Positions 45,053 through 55,231 of a stretch of DNA of 64,000 nucleotides are shown one piece after another. How positions within the stretch are numbered: position 1 is the stretch's first letter; each line of letters opens with the position of its first letter. The notes under the pieces were generated by a model. The model did no database searches. It was not told the origin of the DNA and worked only from the letters and a program-made list of their open reading frames with translations. The position numbers and the translations under genes are program-made. This DNA is from Lacihabitans sp. CS3-21 (GTDB taxonomy: Bacteria; Bacteroidota; Bacteroidia; Cytophagales; Spirosomataceae). The stretch spans positions 103,823 through 167,822 of the forward strand of contig NZ_RJUD01000098.1 of NCBI RefSeq assembly GCF_024343675.1, in the 5' to 3' direction.

Positions 45053-45054
45053 TA

Positions 45055-45744
45055 TTATTTAAAGTTAAAGGCCATTTTAATGCCTAATGTTTGATTATTT
45101 TCTAAAATGCTTGGAGATATTTTCATAGAAATATCCCTTGAAACATCAAAAGTTTTTAGATGTGCGGAAACGTTGGCTTCAATGGCGAAAAGAAGCCATC
45201 CAAGCCCTAAACCAACAAAACTCAACTGTTTGTATCGTCTATATTGGTTGGCAGCTGTCGTAATTAACGTAATTGAATATGGTCCTGCCCCATCAATCAC
45301 TCTTTCACTCAATCCAGCGGCCTTCATTTCTATTACATAACCTTTGTACTTTTGATAAAGCTGATTATTTCTTACAATAAAATAACCTCCAACCCCAGCG
45401 GCCCCATAAATTAGCGGCAGCTTTAGATAATTTTTATTAGTCATTTGTCCCCAACCAGGTAAAATCATTGATCTCACGAAAGCTATTTTAGGGACATCTT
45501 TGGCCGTCAAAGAGTCTATTCCAAAAGTCTTTCTAAAAGTATATTTACTATTTTTTCCAAAACTCCTCAGTTTTGCACCCCTACTTGTATCAAACGGAAC
45601 TACTTTCTTGTTCAAACTGTCTATTTTGGCTATTGGTATAGGCGTTTTTCTAGTAAGACTGTCATTTTGTGCCACAGCATAGGTTGTTTTCAAAAAGAAA
45701 ACACATAGGGTTAAAGCAAGAAATCGTATTATTTGCCTTATCAA
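45055..45744 (-). CDS. DUF5683 family membrane protein
   Basis: This 229-residue protein has a signal peptide (about 1-25), a membrane segment around LPLIYGAAGVGGYFIVRNN and another near LSFVGLGLGWLLFAIEANV, with the conserved RSMILPGWGQMTNK motif of DUF5683. Function unknown; often next to parAB/dapB in Bacteroidota. Confidence 0.85.
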   Translation of the reverse strand: MIRQIIRFLALTLCVFFLKTTYAVAQNDSLTRKTPIPIAKIDSLNKKVVPFDTSRGAKLRSFGKNSKYTFRKTFGIDSLTAKDVPKIAFVRSMILPGWGQMTNKNYLKLPLIYGAAGVGGYFIVRNNQLYQKYKGYVIEMKAAGLSERVIDGAGPYSITLITTAANQYRRYKQLSFVGLGLGWLLFAIEANVSAHLKTFDVSRDISMKISPSILENNQTLGIKMAFNFK

Positions 45745-45752
45745 AATCAGGA

Positions 45753-46631
45753 TTATTTTTTTAGTTTAGCTAATATCTCTTCTAGTTCTTCTTTAGAGCC
45801 GAAAGGAATTTTGATTTCTCCTTTCGATTTAGAATCCGCCACTACAGCTACTTTTTTGCTAAAAAGTTGGGATAGTTTTATTTGTAAATCCTCTAAAACA
45901 ATTTTTGAAGGTTTTTTGGAAGTTTCATTGGTAGTCTTTTTAACTTTTAGACCAGAATTAATTTCTCTTACCAAATCCTCAACTTTTCTTACAGAGAACT
46001 CTTTATTCAAAATTTCTTGATAGGTACTTAAAAGCAAATCTTCATTCTCTATCCCCAAAAGAGCCCTCGCGTGGCCCATGCTTAGTTTTTTTTCTGCAAG
46101 TCCTGTTTGTATAACTTTTGGGAGATTCAACAACCGCAAGTAATTATTAACAGTAGTCCTATCTTTACCTACTCTTGAACCGAGCTCATCTTGCTTAATA
46201 TTACACTCTTTCAACAATCGTGAATAAGCCAATGCAACCTCCATTGGATTAAGATTCTCCCGCTGAATGTTCTCAATTAAGCCCATTTCAAGCATTTGTT
46301 GATCGGTAGCTTCTCTTATGTAGGCAGGTATTTTAGAAAGCCCCGCTAATCTTGAAGCCTGAAGTCTTCTCTCTCCAGAGATTAATTGGTAACCGTTGGC
46401 TATTTTACGAACTGTAATCGGTTGAATTATGCCTTGGACCTGAATAGACTCTTTAAGTTCAATCAGTGCATCTGAATCAAAATGCGTTCTAGGCTGGTAG
46501 GGGTTTGTTTCAATGCTATCAACACTTATTTCATAAGTTTCAATACTTTGAGCGTCATTTTCCTCCATCTCTTTTTCGGGTAACAAAGCACCTAAACCTC
46601 GCCCCAACCCCATTCTTTTCTTATTTATCAT
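45753..46631 (-). CDS. parB: Chromosome partitioning protein ParB
   Basis: This 292-residue protein has the N-terminal LGRGLGALL motif, the CTP-binding GERRLQASRLAG, ENIQRENLNPMEVA, a central helix-turn-helix and a C-terminal dimerisation region. ParB loads at parS and acts with ParA. It overlaps parA by 11 bases. No parS site (TGTTTCACGTGAAACA-like) was found in the window. Confidence 0.93.
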   Translation of the reverse strand: MINKKRMGLGRGLGALLPEKEMEENDAQSIETYEISVDSIETNPYQPRTHFDSDALIELKESIQVQGIIQPITVRKIANGYQLISGERRLQASRLAGLSKIPAYIREATDQQMLEMGLIENIQRENLNPMEVALAYSRLLKECNIKQDELGSRVGKDRTTVNNYLRLLNLPKVIQTGLAEKKLSMGHARALLGIENEDLLLSTYQEILNKEFSVRKVEDLVREINSGLKVKKTTNETSKKPSKIVLEDLQIKLSQLFSKKVAVVADSKSKGEIKIPFGSKEELEEILAKLKK

Positions 46632-47292
46632 TTTGTATTTCGTTGGCTAGTTTTAGATAATCTGCAAAACCCACATTTGGAACATATTTATTTAGATTTT
46701 CAATCGTAAAATTGGGTAAACCCAAATAATAGTTTCTTGAAATGATCGTATTGTATATTAAATCCGAAAAATTCTCTTTTATAAACTTAATGTAGTTTGG
46801 CATTATCTGATTTTTCTCATCGTACTTTGTTAGCAGTATTCCGTCTATTTTTAAGTTCTCAATTTCTAAGATTTTTTCGATAGTAACGTTTAACTGATCT
46901 ATTCCAAAAAACTCACATTCGATTGGAATAATTACTTTATTAAGAATTTTTAAGACTTCTGTATTACTTTCTGATTCAAAAGAAGGAAAATCGAAAATTA
47001 TATAGTCATATTCGGTATCAAATTCCTTTATCTTATTTAAAAGCTTTTCCAAGTCTTGCCCTACTTTTAAATACTTCCAAGCTGATTGGCCAATCTTGAC
47101 CTGTTGAATTTGATCTCTGTCTGAGACCTTTAATTCTAATCCTAAAAACTTAGAAAAATAATTCTTAGGGTCTAAATCTACGACCAAAACATTGGTACTC
47201 AAAGTTGCGAAACTTTCAGCTAAAAAGGCCACAGTGGTGGTTTTACCACAGTTTTTATCAATACTATATATCCCTATTTTATCAGCCATCAT
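46621..47292 (-). CDS. parA: ParA-family ATPase with atypical Walker A motif
   Basis: This 223-residue protein has the Soj/ParA fold: Walker A-like SIDKNCGKTTT (residues 10-20), DLDPKN after strand 3, IIFDFPS as Walker B. The usual signature lysine (KGGVGKT, first Lys) corresponds to Asp12; K13 is adjacent and the catalytic K17 is kept. It is shorter than the ordinary about 255-residue ParA. The overlap with parB indicates a real partner. ATP turnover may be altered. Confidence 0.85.
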   Translation of the reverse strand: MMADKIGIYSIDKNCGKTTTVAFLAESFATLSTNVLVVDLDPKNYFSKFLGLELKVSDRDQIQQVKIGQSAWKYLKVGQDLEKLLNKIKEFDTEYDYIIFDFPSFESESNTEVLKILNKVIIPIECEFFGIDQLNVTIEKILEIENLKIDGILLTKYDEKNQIMPNYIKFIKENFSDLIYNTIISRNYYLGLPNFTIENLNKYVPNVGFADYLKLANEIQNDK

Positions 47293-47356
47293 TAAAAATA
47301 ATCACAAAGTTGGTTCAAATCTTTTCAAACAACAAATCTAACCTTGATGTTTTGCT

Positions 47357-47386
47357 AAAAAAAAGAGGCTCAAATTTGAACCTCTT
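47357..47386 (-). terminator. Terminator of rpoD
   Basis: On the minus strand AAGAGGTTCAAA pairs with TTTGAGCCTCTT and is followed by a T-run. It lies just after the rpoD stop. Confidence 0.85.
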
Positions 47387-47392
47387 AATTTT

Positions 47393-48256
47393 TTATCCTA
47401 AATATGCTTTTAGAGCTTTACTTCTTGAGGTTTGTCTAAGCCTTCGGATGGCCTTTTCTTTTATCTGTCTCACTCTTTCTCTTGTCAAGTTAAATTTCTC
47501 ACCTATCTCTTCAAGAGTCATTGCTTGCTCACCATTTAGTCCAAAGTAGAACATAATTACTTCGGCTTCTCTTTGCGTTAGGGTAGAAAGTGCTCTAAGA
47601 ACTTCTCTTCTTAAGGAGTCGTTCATCAATTCTTGGTCAGGTCTAATTTCGGTATCGTTTTCCAATACGTCCAAAAGGCTGTTTTCTTCACCTTGTACAA
47701 ACGGAGCATCAACAGATACGTGTCTACCAGAAATTTTCATAGTGTCCACAACTTCGTTGGCTGATATTTCAAGAACCTCTGCCAATTCCTCTGGAGACGG
47801 TTCTCTTTCAAACTTTTGCTCCAATTCTGAGAAAGTCTTTGAGATTTTGTTCAATGAACCGACTCTGTTAAGAGGTAATCTTACAATTCTTGACTGTTCA
47901 GCCAAAGCTTGAAGAATACTTTGACGAATCCACCAAACCGCATATGAAATAAATTTAAAACCTCTCGTCTCGTCAAATCTTTGTGCGGCTTTGATAAGAC
48001 CTAAGTTTCCTTCATTTATAAGGTCACCAAGTGAAAGACCCTGATTTTGATATTGTTTTGCTACCGAAACAACAAATCTTAGGTTAGCTTTTGTCAATCT
48101 TTCCAAAGACAATTGGTCTCCATCTCTGATTTTTTGAGCCAAAATAACTTCTTCGTCGGGAGTTAAAAGGTCCACTTTACCGATTTCCTGAAGGTATTTA
48201 TCAAGAGATTGACTCTCTCTGTTGGTGATTTGTTTACTTATTTTGAGCTGTCTCAT
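47393..48256 (-). CDS. rpoD: Primary sigma factor (RpoD/SigA, Bacteroidota type)
   Basis: This 287-residue protein has regions 1.2 through 4.2: [18 protein letters not shown] and [16 protein letters not shown] (2.2-2.4), VRLPLNR (3.0), and [31 protein letters not shown] (4.2). It lacks the region 1.1 and the non-conserved insert of proteobacterial RpoD, as expected in Bacteroidota, whose sigma recognises TTTG/TAnnTTTG promoters. It follows pnp by 83 bases. Confidence 0.95.
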   Translation of the reverse strand: MRQLKISKQITNRESQSLDKYLQEIGKVDLLTPDEEVILAQKIRDGDQLSLERLTKANLRFVVSVAKQYQNQGLSLGDLINEGNLGLIKAAQRFDETRGFKFISYAVWWIRQSILQALAEQSRIVRLPLNRVGSLNKISKTFSELEQKFEREPSPEELAEVLEISANEVVDTMKISGRHVSVDAPFVQGEENSLLDVLENDTEIRPDQELMNDSLRREVLRALSTLTQREAEVIMFYFGLNGEQAMTLEEIGEKFNLTRERVRQIKEKAIRRLRQTSRSKALKAYLG

Positions 48257-48339
48257 TTTATGAAATCAAGTTATTTTTTAATGAAAGTCTAAGTTTTAGA
48301 CATTATTTCCCGACTGATTTAACAACAAACAAAAGTTTA

Positions 48340-50481
48340 TTATTGTTCAGTCTGTGGTTTTTCTTCTCTCGGAGGTCTTGGCAATAAAATCTTCCTAGAC
48401 AATCTGTACTTTCCAGTTTTCTTATCCACTTCAGTTAATTTAACTTGAAGTTGATCTCCTTCTTTCAAGACACCATCCATGCTTGGCAAACGCTCCCAAC
48501 TGATTTCCGAAATATGAAGTAAGCCTTCTTTTCCTGGTAAAAACTCACAGAAAGCACCAAATGGCTGTATGGATTTAACTACTGATTCATAAACTTCTCC
48601 AACTTCTGGCATTTTTACAATGCCCTCAATTCTCTTACGAGCAGCATTCATACTGTCCCCATTTGTTGCAAAAATAGAGATATAACCTTTGTTGTCTTTT
48701 TCTTCTATGTTTACAGTTGCTCCAGACTCTCTTTGGATCTCCTGAACAACTTTACCTCCTGGCCCAATTACCGCACCAATCAATTCTCTTTCAATAATGA
48801 TGGTGTGAGCACGAGGTGCATGAGGTTTTAAGTCATCATTTGGTTTGGCAATGACCTCTGTCATTTTACCCAATATATGCAAACGTCCAGCTTTGGCTTG
48901 GTTAAGAGCTTTTTCAATAATATCAAATGATAAACCTCCAATTTTAATGTCCATTTGACAAGCTACAATACCTTTAGAAGTACCCGTAACTTTAAAGTCC
49001 ATGTCTCCCAAATGATCTTCGTCTCCTAATATATCAGACAAAACCGCCCATTTGCCACTTTCTTGATCTGTAATCAGTCCCATTGCGATACCCGAAACTG
49101 GTGCTTTGATTGGCACGCCTGCATCCATTAGTGATAAACAACCAGCACAAACCGTAGCCATTGACGAAGAACCGTTTGATTCTAATATATCACTAATTAT
49201 TCTTATCGTGTATGGGTTTTGGTCATCAGGTGGCAATACTTTTTTCAAAGATCTCTGGGCCAAATTTCCATGACCTATTTCTCTTCTACCTACTCCTCTA
49301 TTTGGTCTAACTTCTCCAGTTGAAAATCCTGGGAAATTATAGTGTAAATAGAATCTTGAATATCCTTTTACCATTGCTTGATCTACAATTTGCTCGTCAA
49401 GTTTGGTACCTAATGTTGTTGTTGACAATGATTGTGTTTCCCCTCTTGTAAACAAAGCTGAACCGTGTGCCGATGGCAAGTAGTCAACTTCACATGTAAT
49501 AGGTCTGATTTCGTCAAGTTTACGTCCATCCAAACGTTTACCTTCATCCAAAACCATCTTTCTAGAAGCATCATAAGTGATGTCTCCAAAATATACTTTA
49601 TGCAACGAATTACTTCTTTCTTCTTCCGGAAGGCTTTCTTTGAATTCTTTCAAAATGCTTGCAAATCCTTCACTTCTGTTGTTTTTGCCGCCGCCAATTG
49701 TACATACTGCATAAACTTTATCAAAAAGCTCATTGTACATTTTCTTTTTCAACTCTTCGTCGTGCGTTTCATGGCAATATTCACGTTTAGTTGTATTTCC
49801 TACTTTCGCTTCAAGTTCTTTTTGGGCAGTTACTTGTAGTTTAATAGCATCATGAGCGACTTTCATCGCTTCTACCATTTCGGTTTCAGAAATTTCGTTT
49901 CCTTCCCCTTCTACCATCAATATACTGTCTATTGTTCCGGCCACTATAAGGTCTAAATCAGCCTTTTCAATTTCAGAAACAGGTGGATTGACTCTGTACT
50001 CACCGTTTATTTTACATACTCTAACTTCAGATATTGGTCCGTTGAAAGGAATGTCGGAAACCATAATGGCTGCTGAAGCTGCCAAAGCTGCTAATGCATC
50101 TGGCTGAATACTAGCATCTGAAGAGTGTAATGTCACCATTACTTGAACCTCAGCATGAAAATCTTCAGGGAAGATAGGCCTAAGGGCACGGTCAATTAAT
50201 CTGGAGATTAGAACCTCATTGTCAGACAATTTACCCTCTCTTCTTTGGAAACTACCAGGTATTTTACCTGCCGAAGCAAATTTTTCTTGATAATCTACAG
50301 ATAATGGGAGGAAATCGGTACCTTCTTTGTGTTCTTTGTTGGCACAAACAGTAGCCAACATCATTAAATTACCACTTCGTAATACAACAGATCCGTCGGC
50401 TTGACGAGCCAACTTTCCGGTTTCTAGGGTAATGGTTTGTCCATCCGGCATTTGGATGGTTTGAGAAAAAACGTTGAACAT
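48340..50481 (-). CDS. pnp: Polyribonucleotide nucleotidyltransferase
   Basis: This 713-residue protein has two RNase PH domains, an internal helical domain, KH ([21 protein letters not shown]) and S1 domains ([21 protein letters not shown]). It degrades RNA by phosphorolysis. It follows rpsO on the same strand, as in most bacteria. Confidence 0.96.
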   Translation of the reverse strand: MFNVFSQTIQMPDGQTITLETGKLARQADGSVVLRSGNLMMLATVCANKEHKEGTDFLPLSVDYQEKFASAGKIPGSFQRREGKLSDNEVLISRLIDRALRPIFPEDFHAEVQVMVTLHSSDASIQPDALAALAASAAIMVSDIPFNGPISEVRVCKINGEYRVNPPVSEIEKADLDLIVAGTIDSILMVEGEGNEISETEMVEAMKVAHDAIKLQVTAQKELEAKVGNTTKREYCHETHDEELKKKMYNELFDKVYAVCTIGGGKNNRSEGFASILKEFKESLPEEERSNSLHKVYFGDITYDASRKMVLDEGKRLDGRKLDEIRPITCEVDYLPSAHGSALFTRGETQSLSTTTLGTKLDEQIVDQAMVKGYSRFYLHYNFPGFSTGEVRPNRGVGRREIGHGNLAQRSLKKVLPPDDQNPYTIRIISDILESNGSSSMATVCAGCLSLMDAGVPIKAPVSGIAMGLITDQESGKWAVLSDILGDEDHLGDMDFKVTGTSKGIVACQMDIKIGGLSFDIIEKALNQAKAGRLHILGKMTEVIAKPNDDLKPHAPRAHTIIIERELIGAVIGPGGKVVQEIQRESGATVNIEEKDNKGYISIFATNGDSMNAARKRIEGIVKMPEVGEVYESVVKSIQPFGAFCEFLPGKEGLLHISEISWERLPSMDGVLKEGDQLQVKLTEVDKKTGKYRLSRKILLPRPPREEKPQTEQ

Positions 50482-50565
50482 TTAGTTAATTTTTGTGTTG
50501 TATTTCCGCTTTTGATACAACTATTTAATCCTTTATTCCGCGGGGATAATAATTCTTGTTTTAAA

Positions 50566-50596
50566 GAAAAAAAGGGGAATCTCGTGAAAGATTCCC
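50566..50596 (-). terminator. Terminator/attenuator after rpsO
   Basis: GGGAATC and GATTCCC pair on the minus strand around TTTCACGA and are followed by a T-run. It lies between rpsO and pnp. Confidence 0.8.
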
Positions 50597-50602
50597 TCAT
50601 TT

Positions 50603-50878
50603 TTATTTACGAATGCCTAATTCAGCAATAATGGCTCTGTAGCGACCGATTTCTATCTTTTGTAGATAGTCAAGCAGTCTACGACGCTTACCAACTAATT
50701 TCAATAGTCCTGCACGAGTTGAATAGTCATGTTTGTGAACTTTCAAGTGCTCGGTAAGGTGAGCTATTCTAAATGTAAATAATGCAATCTGTGATTCAGC
50801 AGAACCAGTGTCAGATGCTTTTCTGATGAGACCTTTAGATTCGAAAATCTCTTCTTTCTTTTCCGGAGTTAAATACAT
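50603..50878 (-). CDS. rpsO: 30S ribosomal protein uS15
   Basis: These 91 residues match uS15 throughout ([45 protein letters not shown]). It binds 16S rRNA early in 30S assembly. Confidence 0.97.
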   Translation of the reverse strand: MYLTPEKKEEIFESKGLIRKASDTGSAESQIALFTFRIAHLTEHLKVHKHDYSTRAGLLKLVGKRRRLLDYLQKIEIGRYRAIIAELGIRK

Positions 50879-50962
50879 TGATTTTAACCTAGATTAAATG
50901 ATAAATAAATAAAAACAATTGCAAAGATAATACTTTATTGGAAATATTTAAGTATCAAACTA

Positions 50963-52441
50963 CTAATTATTTTGTAGACTTTGTTGTGTTTTGCCTTTCT
51001 TTAATCGAAGAAAAATATTGGATACTTTGTTGAAAAAGGTGTAATAAGTATCATTTTCAAAAAGCCTTGCATCATTTGAAGCCTTCCGAATAAGTACCAA
51101 TCCAATGATAAGTAATATAAAGTTGGGCATCCAAACACCTACAATAACTGGTATAAGACCTTCTTTGGCGTATTTGTCTCCTAACTGCATCAACACGTAA
51201 TAAAAAATAAAGAAGCTTATTGAGATTAAAACAGGCATTCCAAAGCCACCTTTTTTGATAATAGAACCTAAAGAAGAGCCTACCAAGAAGAAAACCAAAC
51301 AGGAAAAGGCCATGGTCAACTTATGCCAACGTTCCACATCAGATCTCCAAACATCTTTTTGTTTGGAAGTAAGTATATTTAAATCTGTTTCAATTTGTGA
51401 TTTTAGGTTTTGAATGTGTGACAAAGCATACTCTTCAGTCTCCTTTGAGCGATAGCCAGATTTGAGTTCGTTTAGTTTTTTGTCTATCCATGGGCCTTCA
51501 GTAATTTTTACCAATTTCAAACTATCTTCCTGTCTAACTTTTTTGAAAAGAAAAGAATTTTGAGCTTTTAGTTGCTCTGTTTGATCGTCAATGCTTTTGT
51601 TTATCTCAATTCTAGTAGAATCTATTTTTTGGGTCAACTCACCGATGTTTTTCATGTATTCGTGGTACCTAAATTGGTCCTCATTCGTGCGTTTTATACC
51701 AAAGCTTTCTAAAGAGAAAACGATTTTATTTTTTCTGAAATTATTCTTAGTGAATTGGGTCTCATCATAAGTATTGAAGCTATTTTGATGCTCCATGTAG
51801 TTTCTACCATTAAAAAGCTCAAATATCAAATAGTTGTCGTTGTACATGGTGTACATCTTGCCAGAGTCTGCTATAGTGATGTTTTTATTGCCGTTGTTGC
51901 TGGTATGGTCGTAAACAATCACGTTTTTCATGGTTCTGCCATCAGGTAGTTTTTTCTGCACTTTTATCCTGTATCCTGGAATTTCCTTGTAAAATATGCC
52001 TTCTTGGATATTAAGCGTCATTTTGGTGGTTTTTACATCCCACAGCAATGAGTAACCTTTAAGGTTAGCCCAAGGGTTTACATAATTGTTGTAAAAAAAC
52101 GATCCAATCGCAACTAAGAGAGACAAAACGAATGTGGGAACAATAAGTCTTGAAAGTGGAATACCAGCCGATTTCATGGCGGTGAGTTCTGTATGTTCGC
52201 CCAAATTGCCAAAACACATAAGCGTGGCCAGTAAAGTAGCCAGTGGTAAAGCTGTAGGAACTGTGATTAAAGAAAAGTACATGAAAAGCTTTCCGAATAC
52301 GAGTAGTCCTAGGTCTTTGCCGATAAAATCATTGAAATACATCATCAAAAATCTCATCAAGAAAATAAAGACTACAATGGTGGTAGTCAATATAAACGGA
52401 CCCAAGTAAGCTCTAACAAATAACTTGTCTATTTTTTTCAT
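50963..52441 (-). CDS. LptF/LptG family lipopolysaccharide export permease
   Basis: This 492-residue protein has the YjgP/YjgQ layout: three N-terminal membrane helices, a large periplasmic region and three C-terminal helices. SAGIPLSRLIVP matches the conserved coupling segment. The periplasmic part contains an approximately 100-residue coiled-coil insertion (about 265-370) not usual in E. coli proteins. With LptB it extracts LPS from the inner membrane. The partner permease is not in this window. Confidence 0.88.
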   Translation of the reverse strand: MKKIDKLFVRAYLGPFILTTTIVVFIFLMRFLMMYFNDFIGKDLGLLVFGKLFMYFSLITVPTALPLATLLATLMCFGNLGEHTELTAMKSAGIPLSRLIVPTFVLSLLVAIGSFFYNNYVNPWANLKGYSLLWDVKTTKMTLNIQEGIFYKEIPGYRIKVQKKLPDGRTMKNVIVYDHTSNNGNKNITIADSGKMYTMYNDNYLIFELFNGRNYMEHQNSFNTYDETQFTKNNFRKNKIVFSLESFGIKRTNEDQFRYHEYMKNIGELTQKIDSTRIEINKSIDDQTEQLKAQNSFLFKKVRQEDSLKLVKITEGPWIDKKLNELKSGYRSKETEEYALSHIQNLKSQIETDLNILTSKQKDVWRSDVERWHKLTMAFSCLVFFLVGSSLGSIIKKGGFGMPVLISISFFIFYYVLMQLGDKYAKEGLIPVIVGVWMPNFILLIIGLVLIRKASNDARLFENDTYYTFFNKVSNIFLRLKKGKTQQSLQNN

Positions 52442-52513
52442 AGAAGCAGATTTCGATACAAAAATCGCTATCTTTTCCTCTAAATCAAAATAATTAAGTT
52501 TTATTAAGAAACA

Positions 52514-52894
52514 TCACCCCCCTACTATTTCTTTAAGCTCAGCAATTAGGCCTTTCCACACGGTTTCCAAATCTGATGGATCATCGTTGTCAGAGCAGTC
52601 TGTTACTTTTAAAAAGATAGAGTTGTCGATTTCGCTTGTGACAAGTTTAAACTCCAAGAAATTTCCTTCGTCTGGTCCCACAAAATCGAAGCGGGTAGAC
52701 TTGTTCAACCTTGTAGAGGTAAGTTCAGCCACGTGCACTTCGGTATCCCAAGTAAAATGAAACAAATGATTGCTGTCCATTGTAACTTTATCTGCAAACC
52801 ACTGCTGTAAACCACCTGCTGTACTGATATAATTGTATAAAACCTTAGGAGAGGTTTTAAATGGGAACTCTTGGGTAAATTTGAATTTTGACAT
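52514..52894 (-). CDS. START-like (SRPBCC/AHSA1) domain protein
   Basis: This 126-residue protein is widespread in Bacteroidota, with beta-sheet/helix-grip pattern (FPFKTSPKVLYNYISTAGGL, WFADKV, LTSTRLNKSTRFDF). It binds an unknown ligand. 72 bases upstream of the LptF/G gene. Confidence 0.8.
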   Translation of the reverse strand: MSKFKFTQEFPFKTSPKVLYNYISTAGGLQQWFADKVTMDSNHLFHFTWDTEVHVAELTSTRLNKSTRFDFVGPDEGNFLEFKLVTSEIDNSIFLKVTDCSDNDDPSDLETVWKGLIAELKEIVGG

Positions 52895-52988
52895 ACAAAT
52901 ATCTTTTTGATTCGATTTAAAGTATTTGCTTTATTAATGCAAGAAAAAATAAGAAATAATTAATTTTTTGAAGAAGTTTTAAAAAAGG

Positions 52989-53020
52989 TTTTGGAAGTAA
53001 TACAAAGTTTTATACTTTTG
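52989..53020 (+). promoter_or_regulatory. Promoter of tRNA-Met
   Basis: TTTTG near 52989-52993 and TACTTTTG at 53013-53020 have a 19-base spacer, 14 bases before the mature tRNA. Confidence 0.75.
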
Positions 53021-53034
53021 CACCTCGATTCAAC

Positions 53035-53108
53035 GGCGGGGTAGCTCAGATGGTTAGAGCGTCGGATTCATAACCCGGAGGTCAGGGGTTCGATTCCCCT
53101 TCCCGCTA
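53035..53108 (+). tRNA. tRNA-Met (anticodon CAT)
   Basis: A 74-nt cloverleaf with D-arm GCTCAGATGGTTAGAGC, anticodon loop TTCATAA and T-arm AGGGGTTCGATTCCCCT. CCA is not encoded. Acceptor stem has G-U pairs at both ends. Position 31-39 is an A-C mismatch. The G1-U72 pair and standard D-arm suggest elongator Met rather than initiator; tRNA-Ile with lysidine-CAU is possible. Confidence 0.88.
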
Positions 53109-53154
53109 CACATTCTTCTCTTTTTGTTTTTCCAAAAAAAAATATTAAATTCTT

Positions 53155-54531
53155 TTAAAGATGCGGCAATATCACATTGAAATTGCTGCCTTTTCCAAGT
53201 TCACTTTTGAGGATTATTCTGCCTCCATGAATATCCACAATACGCTTGCAGATGGAAAGCCCTATACCATGACCTTTGTAGTTTGAGGCATTTTTGGTTC
53301 TAAAAAATGGCTCAAATATTTTTTCGTGGTCGTCTGAAGATATTCCAATTCCAGTGTCAGCCACATTGATGATACAGTTGCTGTTGTTAAATCGAATATT
53401 GATAACCGCCATGTTATTTTCTGAGTATTTACAAGCATTATCAATCAGATTATTAAAAAGGGTTTTTAATAAAGATTTGTTTCCATTTACCGTAACGGTT
53501 TCGTCGTCATCGGGTATTTCTTCAAAATCAATAGAAATGCGATAGTTTTGGTGTTGATGCTGAAGTTCGTCTTGAACTTCAAAAAGTACCTCATCTATCC
53601 TAATTGGCACCATTTGTAAAGACTTGTCTCCTTTTTCAGATTTAGCCAATTGAAGAAGTCCATTTATCAATTGAATTAGGCGTTGGTTATCAATATTCAA
53701 TGATTTTAAAATTTCTTTGTATTGTTGTGGAGTACGGTCTTTTTCCAATGCCACTTGAATCTCCGACTTTATGGCAGCCAGCGGTGTTCGAAGCTCATGA
53801 GAAGCGTTGCTTACAAAGCTTTTCTGAAGTTCAAAAGACTTTTCTATCCTAGAAAGCATCTCATTGAAATTTCTTGCCAATTGAGCTATTTCATCTTTAT
53901 TATTGCCTGTACTGAGTTTTTTTGTTAAGTCTCGGGCCGTTATTTTGGAAACTTCTTGATTTATTCTGGAAATAGGCTTAAGTGATTGACCAGCAAATAC
54001 AAACCCGAAAATAACGGTAAGTAATATAGAAGAAACCAAGCCGATGGTCATGGCATCTTTTATTCTTTCAAGTTTTTGTTCGCCATAAGTATCTTCGGCT
54101 TGGGCTAATATCAGGTAATCTTTTTTGAGTTCTTCATCTGTATACATTAAACCTACCACTTTTTTATTTTTGTAGTCGGCTTCATGGTATTTAAATTTCC
54201 TAATTTTTTCTAAAATTTCAGGGCTATACGGAAATTTGTTTACGGAGTCAATGTTGCTGTAGGTCACTAAATTTTCATCATTAAAAACTAAAACTTCCGC
54301 GGCATAAAGGCTTGAAAGTGTGTTTCTATCTATAACTTTGAGTAAACGTTTGTCTACGTTTTTTTCTTTTATAAGCAGTTTTGCTGTAGTTTGAGCACGA
54401 TCTTTTAGATAATTATTGAACTCGTCTTTGGTATAGCCTTCTAATAAATAATACAATGAAAGAGAAAATACTACCAAAATGAGAGCAACGATCAAGGTAA
54501 ATTGGAAAGCTATTTTTGTCCTGATTTTCAT
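53155..54531 (-). CDS. Sensor histidine kinase
   Basis: This 458-residue protein has membrane helices near 10-30 and 160-185 flanking an extracytoplasmic sensor region. A HAMP domain (about 185-235) and a HisKA domain with phosphoacceptor H in SNASHELRTPLAAIKSE follow. The ATPase domain has the N box (NNLIDNACKYS), DTGIGI and GHGIGLSIC. Start overlaps the response regulator stop by 4 bases (ATGA). Confidence 0.95.
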   Translation of the reverse strand: MKIRTKIAFQFTLIVALILVVFSLSLYYLLEGYTKDEFNNYLKDRAQTTAKLLIKEKNVDKRLLKVIDRNTLSSLYAAEVLVFNDENLVTYSNIDSVNKFPYSPEILEKIRKFKYHEADYKNKKVVGLMYTDEELKKDYLILAQAEDTYGEQKLERIKDAMTIGLVSSILLTVIFGFVFAGQSLKPISRINQEVSKITARDLTKKLSTGNNKDEIAQLARNFNEMLSRIEKSFELQKSFVSNASHELRTPLAAIKSEIQVALEKDRTPQQYKEILKSLNIDNQRLIQLINGLLQLAKSEKGDKSLQMVPIRIDEVLFEVQDELQHQHQNYRISIDFEEIPDDDETVTVNGNKSLLKTLFNNLIDNACKYSENNMAVINIRFNNSNCIINVADTGIGISSDDHEKIFEPFFRTKNASNYKGHGIGLSICKRIVDIHGGRIILKSELGKGSNFNVILPHL

Positions 54532-55229
54532 TTTTCTATCTCTTCTTTCAGAATATAACCCATACCTGTTTTGGTGTGTATCAGTTTGGGAGTAAAGTCT
54601 TTATCTATTTTTTTTCTAAGAAAATTAATATAAACCTCGATTACGTTTAAGCTTTGTTGGTTATTCTGTTCCCAGAGGTTTTCTGCAATATCAGCTTTTG
54701 AAACTACCCTACCCTTGTTTTTTATTAAATACTCTAAAAGAGAGAATTCTTTGGGTGTAAGCTCGATATTTTGCCCATCTCTCATTACAATTTTTGACTC
54801 CGAATCGAGTTCTAAATTGGCAATTTTTAAAGTATCAAAATGGTCGTTATCTGACTTGTGGTTTCTTTTTATAAAAACATTGATTCTAGCCAAAAGCTCT
54901 CTAAAATCGAATGGTTTAACGAGGTAATCGTCCGCACCTTTTTCAAAACCTTCTATTTTGTCTTCGGTTTCGCCCAATGCAGTAAGCATTATTATCGGTA
55001 TAGAAGGCTTCTTTTTTCGAACTTCTGAGCATACCTCGTAGCCATTGAGACCAGGTAGGTTTAAGTCCAAAAGAATCAAGTCAAAATCATTGTGCAAGGC
55101 TAGTTTTAGGCCGATTTTACCATCAAATGCTATTTCAGTTTCAAAACCCTTTTCTTGAAGACCTTTGCTGATATTCTGAGCGATTCTTAGGTCGTCTTCT
55201 ACAATTAGTATTTTTTTAGAACCGCTCAT
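54528..55229 (-). CDS. OmpR-family response regulator
   Basis: This 233-residue protein has a receiver domain with acidic pair EDD, phosphoacceptor D in LILLDLNLPGLNG and K in DYLVKPF, and a winged-helix output domain (LTPKEFSLLEYLI, IHTKTGMGYILK). Partner of the overlapping histidine kinase. It follows the symporter gene by 2 bases, so it may regulate transport in response to the same signal. Confidence 0.95.
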   Translation of the reverse strand: MSGSKKILIVEDDLRIAQNISKGLQEKGFETEIAFDGKIGLKLALHNDFDLILLDLNLPGLNGYEVCSEVRKKKPSIPIIMLTALGETEDKIEGFEKGADDYLVKPFDFRELLARINVFIKRNHKSDNDHFDTLKIANLELDSESKIVMRDGQNIELTPKEFSLLEYLIKNKGRVVSKADIAENLWEQNNQQSLNVIEVYINFLRKKIDKDFTPKLIHTKTGMGYILKEEIEK

Positions 55230-55231
55230 AT

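Noticed and set aside
46000..48000. parS site near parAB
   Set aside because: No TGTTTCACGTGAAACA-like palindrome was found here by eye.
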